From assembly GCA_947179155.2 (NCBI GenBank), contig OX359284.1, forward strand, positions 8,558,432 to 8,622,431: a DNA stretch of 64,000 nucleotides. Reading direction: 5' to 3'. This document shows, in pieces, positions 26,446 through 37,836 of the stretch. The stretch comes from Hedera helix. Its lineage: Eukaryota > Streptophyta > Magnoliopsida > Apiales > Araliaceae. A program made the translations under genes and the position numbers. Under the pieces are notes generated by a model. That model searched no databases and was not told where the DNA came from. It saw only the letters and a list, made by a program, of their open reading frames with translations. The number at the start of each line of letters is the position of its first letter. Position 1 is the stretch's first letter.

Positions 26446-27430
26446 GTATACCTGCACAAAAGTCTGAACGGCTTGGGCCGTTGGTGGACTCCTCCGGTGT
26501 GAGTGTTAGTGAAGGTATATGAATGGTCAACAATTGAGGTCTGAGTATCTAGTATTACCAAAATATGCGTTACCCTTCTCTCCATTATCAACTGAGAATT
26601 TATACTATGTACCTGAATAACGGTCACCTGTGTAACGGTTCTGTCCATTATGCTAGGTAGTTATGATGTATGTCCGTTTCGTCATTCACACACGTGTTGT
26701 AAGCTCACTAGGAAGGTTACCAGGCTGACGGTATATTGGGCCTAGCCCAGTGTGAGTTCCTGGATCAGGCCTGGTTAAATATTCATCCTAACAGTATATA
26801 TAAAGATGAGCGTGGATTAATTCTTAACGATAAAGCTGGATCCATGAGAGATGCAATGTAAGTGCAAAGTTCACAATTTTGATTAACAATTAACAATACC
26901 ATTCTTAACAAATTTTCTTATTTATGATGGTTTGTCTTTCTCAGCCCCTCTTTCTTTATGTATTATTTGGCACATCACTTCTATATTGTAGAACTTATGG
27001 CTTTATTTGAAAAGTTGAAGCTATATATATATATATGATAGTTGTGCTAAACATGTTATGGAGTGAGCATATTTGATTATCACCTTTTTTGGGGATGTAA
27101 TTTTCAGGTATGAACAGGTTGAATTTATTAAAAGGGAACTGGAATAGATGACAGAGCAAATAAAATCAATTATCCAGGTTGTTAATGCCAACCAGGTGAC
27201 TGCCTCTTTACTTTGTGATTCACTCCTTTGAAAAGCTTTTTCTGGTGAACTTACTTCTCTTTTTTGTTTCATTTAGGCTAGAGAACTCGAGGCAATTGAT
27301 CGGATGACTCCATTGGATGTTGTTCAAATCATAAACAATCAACTAAGTTCATTGATGTGGATTAATGAAAAGTTTAGATTCTTACTCATCATTTCTTTAG
27401 ATGCAAAACCAAAGCTCTGTGCTTGTTTGC

Positions 27431-27689
27431 TTCATAAAGGGTTATGTAAGGGAAGTATAAAAAATTATAATACCTATTAAGTAGGCACACCGAGGTTTAA
27501 TTATGCAATTAATATAAATAGAGTCATAGTTATTGTGAAAATTAATTAAGAATTACAATTGCGACGTGTAATACATGAGATTGGATATTATTATAAGTTG
27601 GACCACCATATTATATATTTGATTCAAAATTTACCATTAATAATTATGCATGTAATTGGCAACAAAAGAGTCGATACCTAAATTTTCAA
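27431..27689. other. AT-rich spacer between the two Nup62 pseudogene copies
   Basis: No gene seen; marks the junction of the tandem duplication. Confidence 0.5.
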
Positions 27690-28815
27690 TTTATTTATAT
27701 TTTTAGTGGATTGATTACTAATTTACAATTATAACAATATTATTATAATTCTAACAAGGCCTCATAATTTTGTCATGACCCAATAAGCCCTGCATTATTC
27801 TGACTCTAATCGAACTCAATTTTTTTTATCTATAAAGTTAGGACCAATGATGGAATATTTCCTCCCGCCTTGGGCCCCTCCCCTCCTCCAACCCCAACCC
27901 AATTAAACATGTTTTTAATTATTTTTTAAATTAGCCTTTTCATCTATATATCTACATATTTAGATTGCTTTATTAAAAATTCATAAAATTTGAAATACAC
28001 GGTGTTGCTAGTAAGAGAAATATCGCATGTTGTTTGATTTTATATTAAAAATAATTGTATATATGTATATATTTAGATTGTTTTATTAAAAATTCATAAC
28101 ATTTTAAATACATGGTGGTGCTAGTAAGAGAAATATTACATATTGTTTAATTTTATATTAAAAATAATTGTACAAAAGTAACTTAAAAGAATTTAGAGGA
28201 TTTAATTTAAGAAAGAAGAGAGAATTCGGGGCAACAGGTGAGACAGTGCTGCCGTATGGGATATTTTTTCGGGGGCGGGTTCAAGTATGAGGAGAAATTA
28301 TACATTGGTGGGACAACACAAAAGCCTGGACTTGGGTTATAACCTCAGTCTTCTAGATTGGTTTATATAGTGAATGAATGAGTCTTGAGAGCTAAAAATA
28401 AATAAGCGTGAAGGATCCATATTGAAACACAGATTGAATATGATATAGCGTGTGTTAGGCTCAGTTATAAGTTGTGCCATCAAAAGATGTATGTGCTGTC
28501 AAATTTACATGCTTAAAAGTCATGCATATTTTAAATATATTCATTTTATTGTTAGGTTTATAATGCTTTGCAATGTATGGAAGATGAATGAATGTATATA
28601 TAAAGATGAGTGTGGACTACTTCTTGATGATGAAGATGCGTCCACGAGAGATGCACTGTAAGTGCAAAGTTCACAATTTTGATTAACAATCTACACTACC
28701 ATTCTTAAGAAATTTTCTTATTTATGATGATTTGTCTTTGTAAACCCCTCTTGCTTTATGTATTATTTGGCACGTCACTTCTATATTGCAGAACTTATGG
28801 CCTTATTTGAGAAGT
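27690..28815 (+). pseudogene. Nup62-like pseudogene segment, copy 2 (truncated)
   Basis: Tandem duplicate of copy 1. It carries the shared intron text and one exon ending KDECGLLLDDEDASTRDAL (split codon) at donor GTAAGT (28659). It then matches copy 1 up to CTTATTTGAGAAG near 28815, where an LTR cuts it off. The downstream exons seen in copy 1 are absent. It also has an internal duplication (GTATATATTTAGATTG...AAAATAATTGTA twice near 27955-28170). It preserves the empty site of the solo LTR in copy 1. Copy 2 lacks the stop-bearing exon, so the fragment cannot encode a useful protein. Confidence 0.8.
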
Positions 28816-30382
28816 TTATATATATATATATATATACCTAAAGCATGCTTGCTAGCCAAATAAGAGGATGTGTAAGTTAATACTCAATTAAACTAATAAA
28901 TTAATTAGTTTAAATATGAAGTAAGAAGGAAAGTCATGAAATATAATTAATTAGGTTAATTATATTAGTTATGAGTTAAAGTTGTGAAAAATTTAGGATG
29001 ATTGCCTAGGATGGGAATAATGTGAAGTAATTAATTAAGTAATTAACTTAATTATTAAATTGTTGTATAGAGTCCACTAATGAATTTAAAACAAACCCAA
29101 TATTTTAATTGATGTAAGTCTTGTTGATAATTATATAGTGGTCCAAATAAATTTAAGGATCTAGTCTCATGAAGAGTCCAATTAATTTAATTACTACTAG
29201 TGAATTAGTCCAAAAGAATTATAGATGTTAGCCCAATATGGGAATACTTGCATGAATGTGAGTAATCAAATAATAAGCCCAAATGTTATAGTCCAGGAGG
29301 TAATTAATATAAGTCCAATTAAATTATGTTGGCAAGTATTATATATAATGCGGTGGTAGTCCAATTAGATAAATTACCTAACCCAAGTTATGGAAGATGT
29401 GTGAGTTGTGTTGGGTAGCCCAAGTAATTAAATAAGAGAGCCCAATGCAAAGTGAACTATGTAGCCCAAACATTTAAAAGTCAAATGATGGTCAAAGTGT
29501 TGAAAAAATATTTTCAAGTATTGTTGAGTGTAGAGAATTAACTAATGTAAGGTTAATTGAATAACCCTAGTTGTTAGACAAGAGAGAACATTAACCAAAC
29601 ATGGGTTAATTGCTAGGTTAATGAATGTGATGATGAGAATTAACTATGGATGAGTTAATTGAGTAACCCTAGGTAGTAAATAAATTAAAGATTTAACTAT
29701 GCATTGGTTAGTTATATGAAGAATATTATAGATACAATTATCTATGTATATAATTTACCAAGATAGAATTGGTAAGTAACCATGGGATAGATAATGTAGA
29801 GAATTAACCACATTATAGTTAATTGTTGGGAGATGTATAAATATGTAAATATATATATAAGATGAGCTTTAACCAAGGTTAGGGATTTAAGTGACCAAGG
29901 TTAAGTGTAGTACTTTAACCATGGGTCTTATAAGAGTTAGAGAGTTAACCACATGTGGGTTAAGTGTTGGTGATTGTTGCTTATTTTATACTTCACCATT
30001 TATGTTGCTTGTAGTTAAGTTGATGGATGCCATTTTTAAATGTCAAAAATGCAAGTATTGTGCATGTATATGTGAATATATATACATATATTGGAGTATA
30101 TATATATGGATGCTTATATAATGATATAAGACATAAAAATAAAGCCAAATTGGAGTAATAAATTTCAAATCCCAAATTTTGAGGGGCCCCCGCATGGAAA
30201 TGTTGAGTGTGGACTTCCTATTGCTTCATATACACTCCAAAAGTTGCTTACAAACAACCTTGATTGATGTCAATCACTTAGTCATTTCAAGTAGTCATTC
30301 AATCATATAGTAAGAACCAATTTAGCTTCTAATTGCACCAATGTTGGTTGATTAAGAAGTTAATGAATGGCTCTTAGAGTTC

Positions 30383-30390
30383 TATAAATA
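30383..30390 (+). promoter_or_regulatory. LTR TATA box
   Basis: TATAAATA in TTCTATAAATAGAAAT context, at a position equivalent to the TATA box of the LTR at 34114-37645. Confidence 0.6.
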
Positions 30391-31439
30391 GAAATCGCCA
30401 AGACATGATCAATGTTGGTCATTTCTATGTTTGGTAGTATTTTTAGAGAGAGGAAGAAATTCTAGAAAGAATGGAGAGCATTATTAGAGAGTCTTGAGAG
30501 ATATTATACTAGAGGTGTATATCTAGTAGCCAAGATGGAGTCTCTAGCAAAGATCATAGCCAAGAGAAGAAGATCATCCATATGGTTAAAAAGTGATCTA
30601 AACTTTTCTTAGTGCATTTGTATAGTTTATATAAGTTTTAAACGGTCAAAATATGTTTTTAACCGATCAAAAGTTATTTTGAAACTCTAGAAGTCTAAAT
30701 CTATGATATATAAGTAGATTCATGGTTTAGTATATTTAAAACGTGTATTGGTATGTGTGTTACGCAAATTAAGGGAAGAAATATCCATATAACGATTCAC
30801 CGGTAAAACCCTAGACGGTTCGATCTTAAATTTATTGTCAAAACGTTTTCAAAAATATGATTGAATCATGAAATATTGTAAAACAAGAAGTTACGAGGAC
30901 AACAACAATGAGTTGGTGTCATATGGATGTATAGATGTTATTTTGTTCAAGTTTAAACCAATAAAACCAAGGATTTGTGAAGTTAGATTTCACTTTGTCC
31001 TTGTGATCAATTCTTAGTCTAGTTCCGTTTATAATTTGCATTTGTAATCTAAAGAGGAGTTGTAGAGGGGGAAATTCTGATGATAATGGACTCAATAATC
31101 ACCCAAAATGTTTAAAAATAAAGACGTTATGGCTGTCGGAGCGACAGAAGGTTGTGCAGCCCAAAATTTGGGTTTCTGAAAAAAGGGTCGAGCGCACCTG
31201 CACTCGTGGTGGGCACAACTGCGCCCGAACCCACTGCCTAGCAGTTTTTTTTTGATCCGGATCGGGTTGGTCCGGGTTGAGTTTTTTTTGAAAAGTTAAG
31301 TTGAAATAAGTGTAAAATAAATGTATTTGTGTAATAAACCACTATATGAAGTTTATTAGTAATAAATTGATAGCTAAATATTTAAAATAAAGAATAAAGG
31401 TTAACACAATTAAAAAGTTAACTATTGGTATTGTTTGAA

Positions 31440-31900
31440 ATAAGATATTATTAAGTGGTGAATAATATTAATATGTCATTAAAAGATTGTGAAATGATTA
31501 ATAATATTTGTAAATGATTTAGATATTATTACATGGTTAATGATATTAGTAAGAGATTAAAATATTATTAAATGGATAATAATATTAATAAGTCAATAAA
31601 ATATTATTAAATAGGTAATAATATTAGTAAATAAATAAAATATTATTAAATGATTAATAATATTAATAAGGAATTATAATATTATTAAATGTTTAATAAT
31701 ATTAATAAGTAATTAAAATATTATTAAATGGTTAATAATATTAATAAGTGATTAAAATATTATTAAATAATTAATAATATTAGTAAAAGATTAAAATATT
31801 ATTAAATGGTTAATAATATTAATAAGTGATTAAAATATTATTAAATTATTAATAATATTAATAAGGGATTAAAATATTATTAAATGGTTCATAATATTTG
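31440..31900. repeat. Array of about 39-40-bp AT hairpin units
   Basis: Consensus roughly AAAATATTATTAAATGGTTA then ATAATATTAATAAGTGATT, about a dozen units. Each holds a perfect inverted repeat AATATTATTAA / TTAATAATATT around a 4-base loop. Confidence 0.9.
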
Positions 31901-33052
31901 AATGTAATTGTATATTATCAAAGGCAGATAATATTTTGAGATATTTGGTACATTATTAAATGTCTAAATCATTAAGTTATGTAAAAGAAGAAAGTTTAAT
32001 TAAAATAAATCAATGTAAATAGTTCATTTGTGACTAATTTAGACAATTTATTAAAAGTGGGTTATACGAAGAACGTGTAGTGAATGTGTAAGTTGGTTAA
32101 GCGTACCCGACATATCCAAAGTATATTTTTGGGCTAGGATTTTTGTCTGAAACTTAAGGGTTCATTTGTCGAACATCTTAAGAGTTAATAATTTTAAGTT
32201 AGAGTCTTATATAAAGAGTAAGTAATAGTCATTGTAGCTAATGATGATGCCAATTTAATCTATAAATTGTAGGTTGAACGAAAGACGCAAAATAAGCGTA
32301 AATGGTAGAAGCAAACCAGACAAGTTTTTCAGAACTTGTTCCTATGTGCATTGCTATACTATAATATGATGTTAAATTATTAACATGGAGATATATTGAT
32401 GATATTTGTGATATGTGAACAACATGAGATTTGGTTACATGTGAAATATGTAAAGATATGAAGCATGATTTTGCTAGATGCTAGTTGTTTATTGTATGTG
32501 ACATATAAGAAGTATGAAACATTCATAAAATGAAAAGCATGAAATGCATGATGTAAGAATAAAATACAGAGCATGTATAATATGTGAAGCATATAATGTG
32601 TTATGTGTAACTGCTAAACTTGCTGAGCCGTCGTGCTCACTCTTACTATAAAATCAATATTTTCAGATAGTGTAAGTTATTCAAAGTTTTTGATAAAGAT
32701 TAAGGAACAGAAAAGCATATTACTTTTACTGAATGTCTAAATGAATATTGTAGATATCAGTCTGAATTGGACATGCAAAATGTTTGTGTAGAATAAAGAA
32801 TTGGTTGGTATGTAATATGAGTGTTAAATACTCAAATTGATTGTAATAGAATGTCGTATCATGTATGATATTGAGACATACTAAGAATTTGTAAAGATTG
32901 CGATTCTGGAATAGAAAGAGATGTTGTAAAATTATAAATAAATGATTATATATCAATGTTAATATTGTTATAAGTATGATTGATAAGGAAATGGTTGTAC
33001 TCGTGTTGAACCAGATCCGAGGTTCGAGGGACACATATTTGGGGTTGTCACA

Positions 33053-34113
33053 AGTTGGTATCAGAGCTGATAGGTTAAAATCCTTAGGTAAGAGTACCTT
33101 AGGCTATAACCGTAGTAAAAGATAAGTAAAATGGTAAATGAATGAACTCATATAGAGTTTAAGTAATAAAAGATGAATTTGAAAATTCATATACAGAAGA
33201 TTATCCAAAGATGGATTTGAGAAGATATAAGAGAAATGAAAATAGTCATGTTGTACCTAATTTGAAGTGATGGGAGATATTTTATAATAAGATTTTGAGA
33301 AGCAGAAAGAAAATGCTAACAAGGTTATGAAATGATCTAGAGAGATGAACTTGTAATGAGTCAAATGTGCTAAAATATGAATGGAGAGAATTCGTATTCA
33401 GTTAAGAAAATTAGAGGTTTGTGGATTTTTAATTGAGGACTCATATTAGTGACTGAGTTGTACGATTCCTTGTATGGGCGGAAAATTTGTGCTTGGTTTT
33501 AGAGCCACTTAGCTTCCTATATTAATATAGTGGTTAAGTCGAACGAACCCTTGTATGGACGGGGGCTATGATATGTCAGTGAACCAATTTGGGAGATGCT
33601 GCTACGAAACTTGCACGACAGTGTGTATCGAAGAAGAAAGATATGCACTGATGGCAGATGTTTCCTTACAGTGTTGAAGAGTTGGGAAACTGATGTATTT
33701 GTTCTTGATTTAATGATCGCTTAACTTCCTATATTGATTAGTGGCCGAGTTGACCAATTTCTTGTTTGGGCAGGAGATTGTGTTTGGTTTGACAACCACT
33801 TAGCTTCCTATAGTGATAATCGATTTGATTTGGTGTCACGCTATTCGATGTATATATGGTGAGAATATGATTATTTTCTCATAATATATTGGATAGGTAA
33901 AGAATATTAAGATAAGTAAGTGTTCTTAAAACTCATACTGATGGTAAGTTCGTGATTCATATTCGTATGGTGGAACCCCTCAGCAAATGGACGATGTTGG
34001 TCTGACTAGAAAAAGTTCCTCAACCCATATGATTATGGTAAGTTCATGAACCCCTAATGTGTGGTAAGTTTGATAAACAATGAGTGTGGGTAGAATTAAG
34101 TAGCAAGATTAAA
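33053..34113 (+). mobile_element. Leader/internal remnant of the element whose 5' LTR ends at 33052
   Basis: Begins with the PBS and leader text resembling that after the LTR at 37645. No gag frame is recognisable. 33436-33860 holds degenerate units (ACTTAGCTTCCTATA recurring near 33508, 33719 and 33800; CTTGTATGGGCGG-like text). 33930-34060 holds CATA...ATGGTAAGTTC repeats also seen at 48110-48280. Cut off by the LTR at 34114. Confidence 0.6.
33056..33067 (+). other. Primer-binding site, tRNA-iMet type
   Basis: TGGTATCAGAGC three bases after the LTR end; the standard plant initiator-Met tRNA primer site. Confidence 0.92.
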
Positions 34114-34561
34114 TGTAATGACCACGACTTTCATTAGTCATTGTAAATATACTTAATAAATATTTAACAATGAATTTAAACTTTTGTACTAATTAATTGT
34201 ACTTTAGATAATTAAATAAATGTACTTGTGTATGCATATATTTATTTAAAGAAATAAAGCAAGGTGTATAATTAATTAAAGCAAATCTAATTGAATTATA
34301 TTTTAAATCCAAATGAGTTGATAAACTAGGTCAAAGATATTAACCTAGTAGCCCATGTAATTAATTTAATTACTAGGCCATGTAATTAATTAAATAAGCC
34401 CAATGCTTGATTTAATTAAATGTAACCTAGAATATTTAATGTAAGCCCAATGTGTTATTTAAATTGAGCCCAAACCAATAAAATGAATGAGCCCAATATA
34501 TTTAATTTCTAAGTCCAACATGGAGCCAATAGGAAGTCAAAATTGGTCAACAATTGAACAC

Positions 34562-34564
<3 letters not shown>

Positions 34565-34618
<54 letters not shown>
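34565..34618. repeat. (TA)n microsatellite
   Basis: About 54 bp of perfect TA within the LTR. Confidence 0.95.
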
Positions 34619-34625
<7 letters not shown>

Positions 34626-34882
34626 AAATGCACATTTAAAGCATGAAAAATAAAGCAAAAATAGGCCAATAAATGGCCATTTGGCCGGCCACTATGGGAC
34701 CCACATAGGGGGTGGCTTGATTTCCTTGTTGCTTCTAAAGTGAGTCATGTCATAGTAGGTGAACCACCCTAGTCATTCCATGTGTCTATCAACTAGTCAA
34801 TCATGCTATACTAATCTAGTTTAAGGCTTTAATTTCACCAACATAGCTTGATTAGTGAATTGATGCTAGATTAGTAGATGGC

Positions 34883-34890
34883 TATAAATA
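34883..34890 (+). promoter_or_regulatory. LTR TATA box
   Basis: TATAAATA in GGCTATAAATAGAATG context. Confidence 0.6.
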
Positions 34891-35924
34891 GAATGCTCTA
34901 CACACTTGTTTTGGTTGTTAGTTCATTTGTTAGCCATTTTCTAGAGAAAAAGAGAGAGAGCATTTGTTAGAGAATACACTTGTGAGTTGTGAGAAAAAGC
35001 TAGAGAAGGTCTTGGTGAATGTCCTCAAGCTACATAACATACTTCGGTAGAAGGAGAAGAAGAGCAAACAAAACACAAAGGTTTAAAAGTGCTCTAAACA
35101 TTTTCTTCTTTCATTTTTGTAGTTTAGATAGCTTTTGATCGGTTAAAATCTATTTTTAACCGATCAAAACTTGATTTGATGGTCTAGATGTATTTAACTA
35201 TGTAATATATGTATATTCATAGCTCTATGTGTTTATAACATGATTTGGTTTGTGAGAAATGCATAAAAGTTGTAGAAATATTCATAACACGTTTTACCGG
35301 TAAAACCCTAACAATACATGTTATGTTTAATATTGTATTTTGAAATGTACAAATCGGAAATTAGATTTTTATGGCTAGAAAGCTAGATCTATGAGTTTTA
35401 AAGAAAAACCCTTTTTGAACCTTTCAAAAATATTGAATAACAAAGAAGTTATAGCTTTAACCACAAAAGATGTCGTTTTTAAACCCTAAGTGGTTCGATC
35501 CGTAAATTTCGTGTAAAACGTTTTCAAAAAGACGATCGAACCATGAAATATTGTAAAACAAGAAGTTAGGAACACATGAACACTGATTTGGTGTTATTTG
35601 GATGTGTAGATTTCATTTAATCAATGTTTGATCAAAGTGTATCAAAACTATCACAAAAAAATCAAAAAGTGGCACTTACTGCAGTACAGCGCCGGGGCGC
35701 CGTGTGCAGTGTTAATTAATGCACCGCGGCGCAGTGCACTGTTACCAGAAAAAAATAAAAACCCGAATCGGGTCGGGTTGGGCAAGTTCAGCCGGGTCGG
35801 ATCAGGTTCGAGTCATAAAATGAAAAATGTTCCAAAAATCATTTTAGTATTTTTGGACTTAATAAATATATTTTTAAATATATAAATAATTGATTTAATA
35901 ATTTAAAGGTGTATAAATATTATT

Positions 35925-36420
35925 ATTGAAATAATAATATAATGAAGGTAATAAAATATTATTAAATAAATAATAATATTAAAAATTTATTAAAATATTA
36001 TTAAGTGTATAATAATATTATAAAGTCAATAAAATATTATTAAATGATTAATAATATTAGAATTCTAATAAACTATTATTAAACGATTAAAATATTATTA
36101 AATGAGTAATAATATTATATACTTAATAAAATATTATTAAAGGATTAATAATATTAGATAATGATTAAAATATTCTTAAATGATTAATAATATTAGATAC
36201 TTAAATCAGTAATAATATTAGATACTTAATAAAATATTATTAAACGATTAATAATATTAGATAATGATTAAAATATTATTAAATGATTAATAATATTATA
36301 TACTTAATAAAATATTATTAAATGATTAATAATATTAGAAATCAAATAAAATATTATTAAATGATTAATAATATTAGGCAGTTAATAAAATATTATTAAA
36401 TTACTAATAATATTAGACAA
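35925..36420. repeat. Array of about 40-bp AT hairpin units
   Basis: AAAATATTATTAAATGATTA then ATAATATTAG-type units, about a dozen, the same palindrome as at 31440-31900. Confidence 0.9.
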
Positions 36421-37648
36421 TTGCATGAACTATAGTAAATAGTTAATATAGGTTTTTTGTGTTTGAAATATTATCAAGTAGTGATAATATTTTCTAAGTG
36501 TTTAAATTACCCATAATTAATAAATTATATGGTTCGTAAGACTATAAAGGTCATTATACTTACAAGTATATGATACTAATTTAAGATTAAACTGATTTAA
36601 TTGTTAGGTCCGTTCAAGGATTGTTAAATTAAGTTGGTTAGCCGTAGACGACGCACGAGACAAGTTTTCTATACCTTAACTTGTATTTATTGTTGCAGTT
36701 ATTCTTCAACCGTATTTACATTGAGCAATTCAATTATTGTTAAGCAAGTATCTACACTCGTAGTTACTTGACAGACCTTTGAGTGAATTAATTATCAAAA
36801 TTACTTCACATCATTATTGATTATTGTATTCGCACATAGTGCTTTTGTAATTGTTTAAGAACGTCTAAGCTAATTATTTCGGCTAGACAAATGCATGTTT
36901 AAATTCATTTAATTGAATATTATAAAAGCTTATCCAAACAATTGGCTGGTGCGGATTCTTACAATAAGACTGAGAAAGAACAACCCTAGTTAAAGGGGAT
37001 TTTTATTTGTCAGGAAATCGAATGCGCACAAGAAATCTAAATGTTATGCATATACATAGGACATGAGAGGACTGATCCCCTCAAGTGTCCCGTTATTTTT
37101 AACAAGGTGTCAGACATTGTATGTCTGTTCTACCTTAGTAGCAGTTCACGGTCATTAAAGACCACTCAGCAGTAAATAGTCAATCCAATCTTTTATTGAA
37201 CATTGATTCTTGATATCTTTCACAATTGTTATTGTTGAAAACCTTGAAGTTATTTCCCTTCATCATTATATATCGTATAATTGTTGTTTATAAACTTGTT
37301 GAGCCCTTTAGTTGCTCATTCTTGCTATATCATGACTATATTTCAACCAATCCCGAAAGCTCTAAATCGGACAAAGGCAAAGGGAAAGTGAATGCTTAGT
37401 TTTAGTAGATGCATGCTAGTTTAAATTACTGTTATGTAATTTCTTTGTAAATCTTTTGTATTTCCCTTAAGATATGTAATGATTAAGATTAAGGTAATAG
37501 ACCTTGGGAAGTGTAGCCTTTTGAGAAGGAACCTTTTGTATTATTCCGCGTAGTTTGAATACAATTTATGTATTTCATTGTTGTTAAGTATTATACAATG
37601 AGAACCAAACCCGAGGTTAATGAACCCGGATTTGGGGTCGTCACAGGT

Positions 37649-37660
37649 TGGTATCAGAGC
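37649..37660 (+). other. Primer-binding site, tRNA-iMet type
   Basis: TGGTATCAGAGC three bases after the LTR end at 37645. Confidence 0.92.
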
Positions 37661-37836
37661 TGTAGGTTTGAAACACTAGGATTGCGAAACCTATGTTATA
37701 ACCTTAGTACTAAACTCGTATCGAGTGCGTTATGAGATGAATCAGGGAGATTCATCATGTTGTGTATTTTTGGAGGTGGATTGAGAAAATCCATCGAGCC
37801 GAGATGTACATGATAAAATATCATTTCATTTCATGA

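Larger units (their letters stand above)
23430..26793 (+). mobile_element. Small solo LTR (394 bp net), itself split by a larger solo LTR
   Basis: Begins TGTTGACGCC and ends ATCCTAACA, flanked by the 5-bp target duplication GTATA (23425-23429 and 26794-26798). Its two pieces are 23430-23480 and 26451-26793, 394 bp together. The second Nup62 copy has the exact uninterrupted site (AATGTATATATAAAG near 28591), confirming the boundaries to the base. Size and TGTT/AACA ends suit a copia-type LTR, but the superfamily is unproven. Orientation is arbitrary. Confidence 0.85.
22665..27430 (+). pseudogene. Nup62-like nucleoporin pseudogene segment, copy 1 (interrupted by LTRs)
   Basis: Nup62 is a central-channel nucleoporin; only the C-terminal coiled-coil part is here. 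After removal of the insertion at 23430-26793, exon text reads YKDERGLILNDKAGSMRDA and ends at donor GTAAGT (26858). The next exon, 27108-27195 (after TTTTCAG), reads YEQVEFIKRELE-stop-MTEQIKSIIQ to NANQ before GTGACT. The next, from 27277, reads ARELEAIDRMTPLDVV, then NNQLSSLMWINEKF. These match the conserved end of plant Nup62. The splice phases agree (Met codon split AT/G), so introns are kept and this is not a retrocopy. A TAG at 27145-27147, one transition from the expected Gln, kills it. The upstream 0.8 kb is intronic and shared with copy 2. Confidence 0.82.
28832..33052 (+). mobile_element. 5' LTR of a Tekay-like gypsy element (left boundary approximate)
   Basis: The right end is precise: GGGGTTGTCACA at 33052 followed by the tRNA-iMet PBS. 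The left end is placed where homology to the Nup62 duplication stops; no clear TG start was found, so it may be truncated. It contains many GCCCAA/AATTAAT phrases, a TATA box at 30383, GTAAAACCCTAGACGGTTCGA and ATGAAATATTGTAAAACAAG text shared with the LTR at 34114 (there 35490-35570), a GC-richer patch (31135-31280), a hairpin array (31440-31900), and ACTTGCTGAGCCGTCGTGC at 32617. Confidence 0.75.
34114..37645 (+). mobile_element. 5' LTR of a Tekay-like gypsy element, 3,532 bp
   Basis: Starts TGTAATGACC and ends GGGTCGTCACA; the ends are imperfect inverted repeats whose two mismatches are transitions. The PBS follows three bases later. It contains a long (TA)n at 34565-34618, a TATA box at 34883, a GC-rich patch (35689-35740) with GCGCCGGGGCGC, GGGTCGGGTTGGG motifs, a hairpin array (35925-36420), and TTGTTGAGC...GCTCATTCTTGC near 37297. 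The possible target site to the left is TTAAA; the right target is outside view because the element is broken downstream. Confidence 0.88.

Noticed and set aside
28832..34113. LTRs at 28832-33052 and 34114-37645 as the two LTRs of one element
   Set aside because: Their GC-rich patches and ends differ, only about 1 kb without gag-pol lies between them, no polypurine tract precedes 34114, and a PBS also follows the second LTR.
35628..35885. 85-codon ORF in the LTR at 34114-37645
   Set aside because: Crosses the GC-rich palindromic patch; no coding features.
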